From positions 1 through 8,211 of the forward strand of contig CAMNGY010000047.1 in assembly GCA_946538795.1 (NCBI GenBank): a stretch of DNA of 8,211 nt, given 5' to 3'. Positions 5,220 to 8,211 of the stretch are shown here, one piece after another. The notes under the pieces are model-generated. The model worked only from the letters and a program-made list of their open reading frames with translations. It searched no databases and was not told the origin of the DNA. The position numbers and the translations under genes are program-made. Origin of the DNA: an uncultured Treponema sp. GTDB taxonomy: Bacteria > Spirochaetota > Spirochaetia > Treponematales > Treponemataceae. The number at the start of each line of letters is the position of its first letter. Within the stretch, counting starts at the first letter, position 1.

Positions 5220-8211
5220 ATGAAGAGAATATCAGTCAGGAAAGATGAGGCCGGAGCCGGCGGACCGAGAAGGCTTTTGGCATTGGCGATGCTTTTGACA
5301 TATATTTCCGCGCTGAGTCCGCAGCAGCTTTTTGCGGCCCCCTCCTCCGGGGAATGGTACGGAGAAAGCCCCATGGTCACTGATGTAGAGGAAAAGGCCG
5401 AGGCCCTTATCTCCGCGGCGCATGGAGGAAAGATAGTCCTTGGGGATGCCTCCATAGAGATACCGGAGGGAGCACTGAAGGAGGATACCGTCATAAGCAT
5501 CACCCGCCTTGCAAGGGTTGAGGATACTGGCGAATCCCTTTACAATGCCGTTCCGAAATCAGGAGGATACCGGTTCCTTCCCGCCGGAACAAAATTCGAG
5601 AAGGACGTAACCATAACGCTCCCCTACAGTGCGGAGCTGAATTCAAAACCGCAGAGCCTTGAGGATATGTACACGTACTTCTTCGATACGGAGAAGAAAA
5701 GCTGGGTGAAGCTTGAACGGCTTGAGGTGGACAAAGAAAAACACAGAGTTCGTTCGCTGTCAAGCCACTTCACCGACATGATAAACGCGACACTCACACT
5801 GCCTGAAACAGCGGGACCAGCCGATGTAAACCTGAACTCAATAAAGAACCTTGAAGCCGCAAAACCAGACGGGCATCTTATAAAATTCAATCCGCCCGAG
5901 GCTGGAAATACCGGAGACGCATCATTCAGCTTCGGCCTGGGAATCCCATCTGGACGCGGGGGAATGGAGCCGCGGATTTCAATAGGATATTCATCGGGAA
6001 GCGGAAACGGCATCATGGGAAGGGGATTTGACATCAACTGCGGAAGCCTCATAACCACCGACACAAGGAAAGGGCTTCCGAATTATGACACACATGACAC
6101 ATATATGCTTGACGGCATTCCTCTGGATGAGATAACGAGGGACGGAACGGAAATCATATACAGTCCCAGAAAAGAAACTTCATATAACCGGATAGTACGC
6201 CATGGTGCGGGAACAGATAATGATTATTGGGAAATTACCGGAAAGGACGGAACAAGGAGGCTTTATGGCCGTGACCCCCTGTCCTGTGTTGGCGGCGGCA
6301 CAAAGATATTCGCATGGAACCTTGCAGAAATTAAGGACGTGCACGGAAACATCGTGACCTACGAATATGAGAAATCGGACGGATACGTCTACCCATCAGC
6401 AATATATTATACGGGATTCGGCAGTGGCAAAGGAAACTACAGCGTAAAATTCCATTACGATGAGACACGGAAAGATGTCAGGATAGACGCACGCTCAAAG
6501 GAGATGGTAATCTGCCGGAGGCTTTTGACGGACATAACGGCGCACTACAAGGACGAAAAAGCCCTGCGCACCTATACATTCAAATACGACGAAGGTTCCG
6601 CAAAGGAGAAGATGCTCTCGTCCATTGGCGTAAAAAACAATGCGGATGAAAGCTATGAGTATACCTTTGCATACGAGGAGCTTGAGCTTGACGAGAACGG
6701 CAATCCGATATTCTTTGCTGCGCCGGTTCAATGGGAGGGTGGAAAAATTCTGAATGAGTCTGTCGGAAAAAGCATAGGAGGAAACGTACATGCCAGCGCG
6801 GGAGTCGGATTCGGAGCCGATGCAATTGACGGGCGCGGAACAGGAGGAGCCACTGGCTCTGCATCCACTACAACAGGGTATACGAAGCAGACCCTTGTTG
6901 ACATAGACGGTGACGGAAAATGTGAAAGCGTAGAGCAGCATGGAAAGACATTAAGAATATACAGGCAGAATTCGTCCGGGAACGGTTTTGCGTCCGATTA
7001 TGAGGTAGTTGATCTTTCTGCATTCATGAAAAGCGGAGGATCATTCCTTATGAACGAGGAGCGGTCCTCATCAAACTCAGCCGGCTGGAACGTCTACGGC
7101 GGACTTGGAAGCCCCGGCGGACTCATCAGCGCGGGATACGTCTATTCATCGGTCACGCAGGATGGATCAAATACGCTCTACACCGGATTCTACGATATGG
7201 ATGGGGACGGGCTTGTGGACATAGTGACCGGCACTGACCAATATCTGCATAATGATACGAAGGAAGGATCCGCCACAAGTTTTTCACCAAGAACGATAAA
7301 AGGATATCCTGAAACAGCGTCAACAAAAATGAGCGGCACCCAGCTCTCGGAATACAGAAAGTCATATGCGCTGCAGAGACCCTTCGCAGCATGGGAACCG
7401 CTCTATGACGGAACGGTGAAAGTCAGGAGCAGCCATAAAGAATCGGGAGCATTTGATGTCCTTCGGATATACGGGGATGACAAGGTAAACTCCAGCAGCA
7501 CCATGAGCGTGGATCAGGGCAAGTCAATATACTTTGTCCCGGACGCTGGCGACAGTCCGAGCCGGACGGATCTTGAAAAAGAGATTGACTGGGACAATAC
7601 CGTGGAGTATACGGAGGCAAAGGTCTTCGGGCGGACGCTTGAGATGCCCGTCTTCTTTCCTCCTGAAAAAGTCGCAGGCTCCTGCGATTCCGTGTTCGAT
7701 CAGCTGTATGATCTCGTATACGACCAGAGCGGAAAAATAGCGTCCTGCAACCTGAAAAAGAATTTCAGCGAGCGGATTGATGAGAAAAGCGCGGGGAAAC
7801 TCATGGAGAATGGAATGTTCGTTCCCGGAGTTCTCAGCGAGAAAGCCTTTGAGAGCCTCAAGGCATATTTAAATTCTAAATATTCAGAAGCCGCGGAACC
7901 GAGACCTGCGGAAGAAGCCTTTTACCGGAGATTCGCGGATGCCTACTCCTACTCGCTTTCCGACAGGATGTTCCATCTTTCGGAAAATGCCGTGATTGAC
8001 AGGGATTTCTTCGAGACGTACATAAAGGGATTCGTCACGAAAGACAATATCGGGGAAATCATGGGCTGCTATAGGATTAGCGGAATTGAACCGGATCTGT
8101 CCGGGAAGCATCCGGTCTACAGGAGCCGCGCATCGGCATCCCTCAGGAATGAGTCCAGGGTTAAGAATGGAAGCCATGCCCCGGGGACTTCCTTTGTGAA
8201 GGATGGAAAGA
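5220..8211 (+). CDS. giant exported SpvB/RHS-type protein, N-terminal 997 residues (runs off right edge)
   Basis: The frame is open from ATG 5220 to the window end. A signal peptide with a long basic n-region ends near residue 40 (QLFA-APSS), so the protein is Sec-exported. Residues about 65-190 look like a ZU5-like domain (GGKIVLGDASIEIPEGAL from 69; closing SSHF at 181-184). The SpvB domain begins about 235, with GRGG near 246, GYSSGSGNG (256-264), GFDINCGSLITTDTRKG and later W366 in WNLAEIKDVHGNIVTYEY, a line shared by SpvB, Tc-toxin B and RHS proteins. Two units follow, each a Gly/Ser-rich strand plus a calcium-binding-like loop: DIDGDG (561-566) and DMDGDGLVDI (659-668). A beta-sandwich at about 720-800 runs from W725 (WEPLYDG) to W791 (WDNTVEY). 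The rest, to 997, is largely helical and unassigned. In relatives, RHS/YD repeats form a shell and a variable C-terminal toxin may follow; none is visible here because the gene is cut by the window edge. Family assignment is strong; a toxin role is inference. Confidence 0.92.
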   Translation, partial: MKRISVRKDEAGAGGPRRLLALAMLLTYISALSPQQLFAAPSSGEWYGESPMVTDVEEKAEALISAAHGGKIVLGDASIEIPEGALKEDTVISITRLARVEDTGESLYNAVPKSGGYRFLPAGTKFEKDVTITLPYSAELNSKPQSLEDMYTYFFDTEKKSWVKLERLEVDKEKHRVRSLSSHFTDMINATLTLPETAGPADVNLNSIKNLEAAKPDGHLIKFNPPEAGNTGDASFSFGLGIPSGRGGMEPRISIGYSSGSGNGIMGRGFDINCGSLITTDTRKGLPNYDTHDTYMLDGIPLDEITRDGTEIIYSPRKETSYNRIVRHGAGTDNDYWEITGKDGTRRLYGRDPLSCVGGGTKIFAWNLAEIKDVHGNIVTYEYEKSDGYVYPSAIYYTGFGSGKGNYSVKFHYDETRKDVRIDARSKEMVICRRLLTDITAHYKDEKALRTYTFKYDEGSAKEKMLSSIGVKNNADESYEYTFAYEELELDENGNPIFFAAPVQWEGGKILNESVGKSIGGNVHASAGVGFGADAIDGRGTGGATGSASTTTGYTKQTLVDIDGDGKCESVEQHGKTLRIYRQNSSGNGFASDYEVVDLSAFMKSGGSFLMNEERSSSNSAGWNVYGGLGSPGGLISAGYVYSSVTQDGSNTLYTGFYDMDGDGLVDIVTGTDQYLHNDTKEGSATSFSPRTIKGYPETASTKMSGTQLSEYRKSYALQRPFAAWEPLYDGTVKVRSSHKESGAFDVLRIYGDDKVNSSSTMSVDQGKSIYFVPDAGDSPSRTDLEKEIDWDNTVEYTEAKVFGRTLEMPVFFPPEKVAGSCDSVFDQLYDLVYDQSGKIASCNLKKNFSERIDEKSAGKLMENGMFVPGVLSEKAFESLKAYLNSKYSEAAEPRPAEEAFYRRFADAYSYSLSDRMFHLSENAVIDRDFFETYIKGFVTKDNIGEIMGCYRISGIEPDLSGKHPVYRSRASASLRNESRVKNGSHAPGTSFVKDGK
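6762..7260 (+). repeat. two diverged protein-level repeat units within the SpvB-like gene
   Basis: Residues about 516-584 and 622-680 share one plan: a Gly/Ala/Ser-rich strand pair (GKSIGGNVHASAGVGFGA; GWNVYGGLGSPGGLISAGY), then a strand containing a threonine or serine run, then a DxDGDG loop followed by a short hydrophobic strand. This matches FG-GAP/VCBS-type propeller blades seen in SpvB-containing proteins. The DNA is too diverged to count as a nucleotide repeat. Confidence 0.6.

Noticed and set aside
5250..5261. Short GC hairpin GCCG-GAGC-CGGC early in the SpvB-like gene
   Set aside because: The stem is only four base pairs and lies 30 bases into the coding region; it is too weak to call a regulatory element.
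7865..7883. Inverted repeat ATATTTA-AATTC-TAAATAT
   Set aside because: The 7-base arms are pure A/T, lie inside an intact reading frame (AYLNSKYS) and have no T-run after them, so neither a terminator nor an operator is supported.

Overview
The window looks like part of a spirochaete chromosome, most probably a host- or rumen-associated Treponema. This is inferred from style rather than from a marker gene: moderate-GC coding DNA, relaxed spirochaete-type lipoboxes, several lipoproteins in a row, strong AGGAGG-type ribosome binding sites and a very AT-rich leader. No rRNA, tRNA, CRISPR array, transposase or terminator is visible.

Layout. Positions 1-96 are a low-GC non-coding leader (3 G/C in the first 60 bases) with A-tracts and an uninterrupted run of 16 T. 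Everything after that is one tightly packed, single-strand gene cluster on the + strand: (1) 97-1632, an outer-membrane secretin; (2) 1622-2092, a small lipoprotein with a PEGA/carboxypeptidase-regulatory-like beta domain and a TPR-like helix pair; (3) 2079-2726, a single-pass membrane protein with a coiled coil and a TPR-like region; (4) 2719-3741, a Sec-exported protein with an alpha/beta N-terminal half and a beta-barrel-like C-terminal half; (5) 3738-4520, a lipoprotein with an FN3-like and a PPC-like domain; (6) 4534-5217, a lipoprotein with an acidic linker and a concanavalin-A-like (jelly-roll) domain; (7) 5220 to beyond the right edge, a very large exported SpvB/RHS-type protein of which 997 residues are seen. 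Four consecutive gene pairs overlap by 4-14 bases, and the other two gaps are 13 and 2 bases, so the seven genes almost certainly form one transcript with translational coupling.

How the parts may work together. A secretin is an outer-membrane gate and usually needs a lipoprotein pilotin and a periplasm-spanning inner-membrane partner. Genes 2 and 3 have the architecture expected of such partners, although their sequences do not identify them as known ones. Genes 4-6 are predicted envelope or surface proteins with binding folds. Gene 7 is a giant polymorphic-toxin-like or surface shell protein (signal peptide, ZU5-like domain, SpvB domain, two Gly-rich/DxDGDG units, beta-sandwich). The working hypothesis is a dedicated envelope export or display system in which a secretin and accessory lipoproteins are co-produced with one SpvB/RHS cargo. 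No assembly ATPase, inner-membrane platform or pseudopilin is present in the window, so this is not a complete canonical type II system as seen. The C-terminal, possibly toxic, part of gene 7 lies outside the window.
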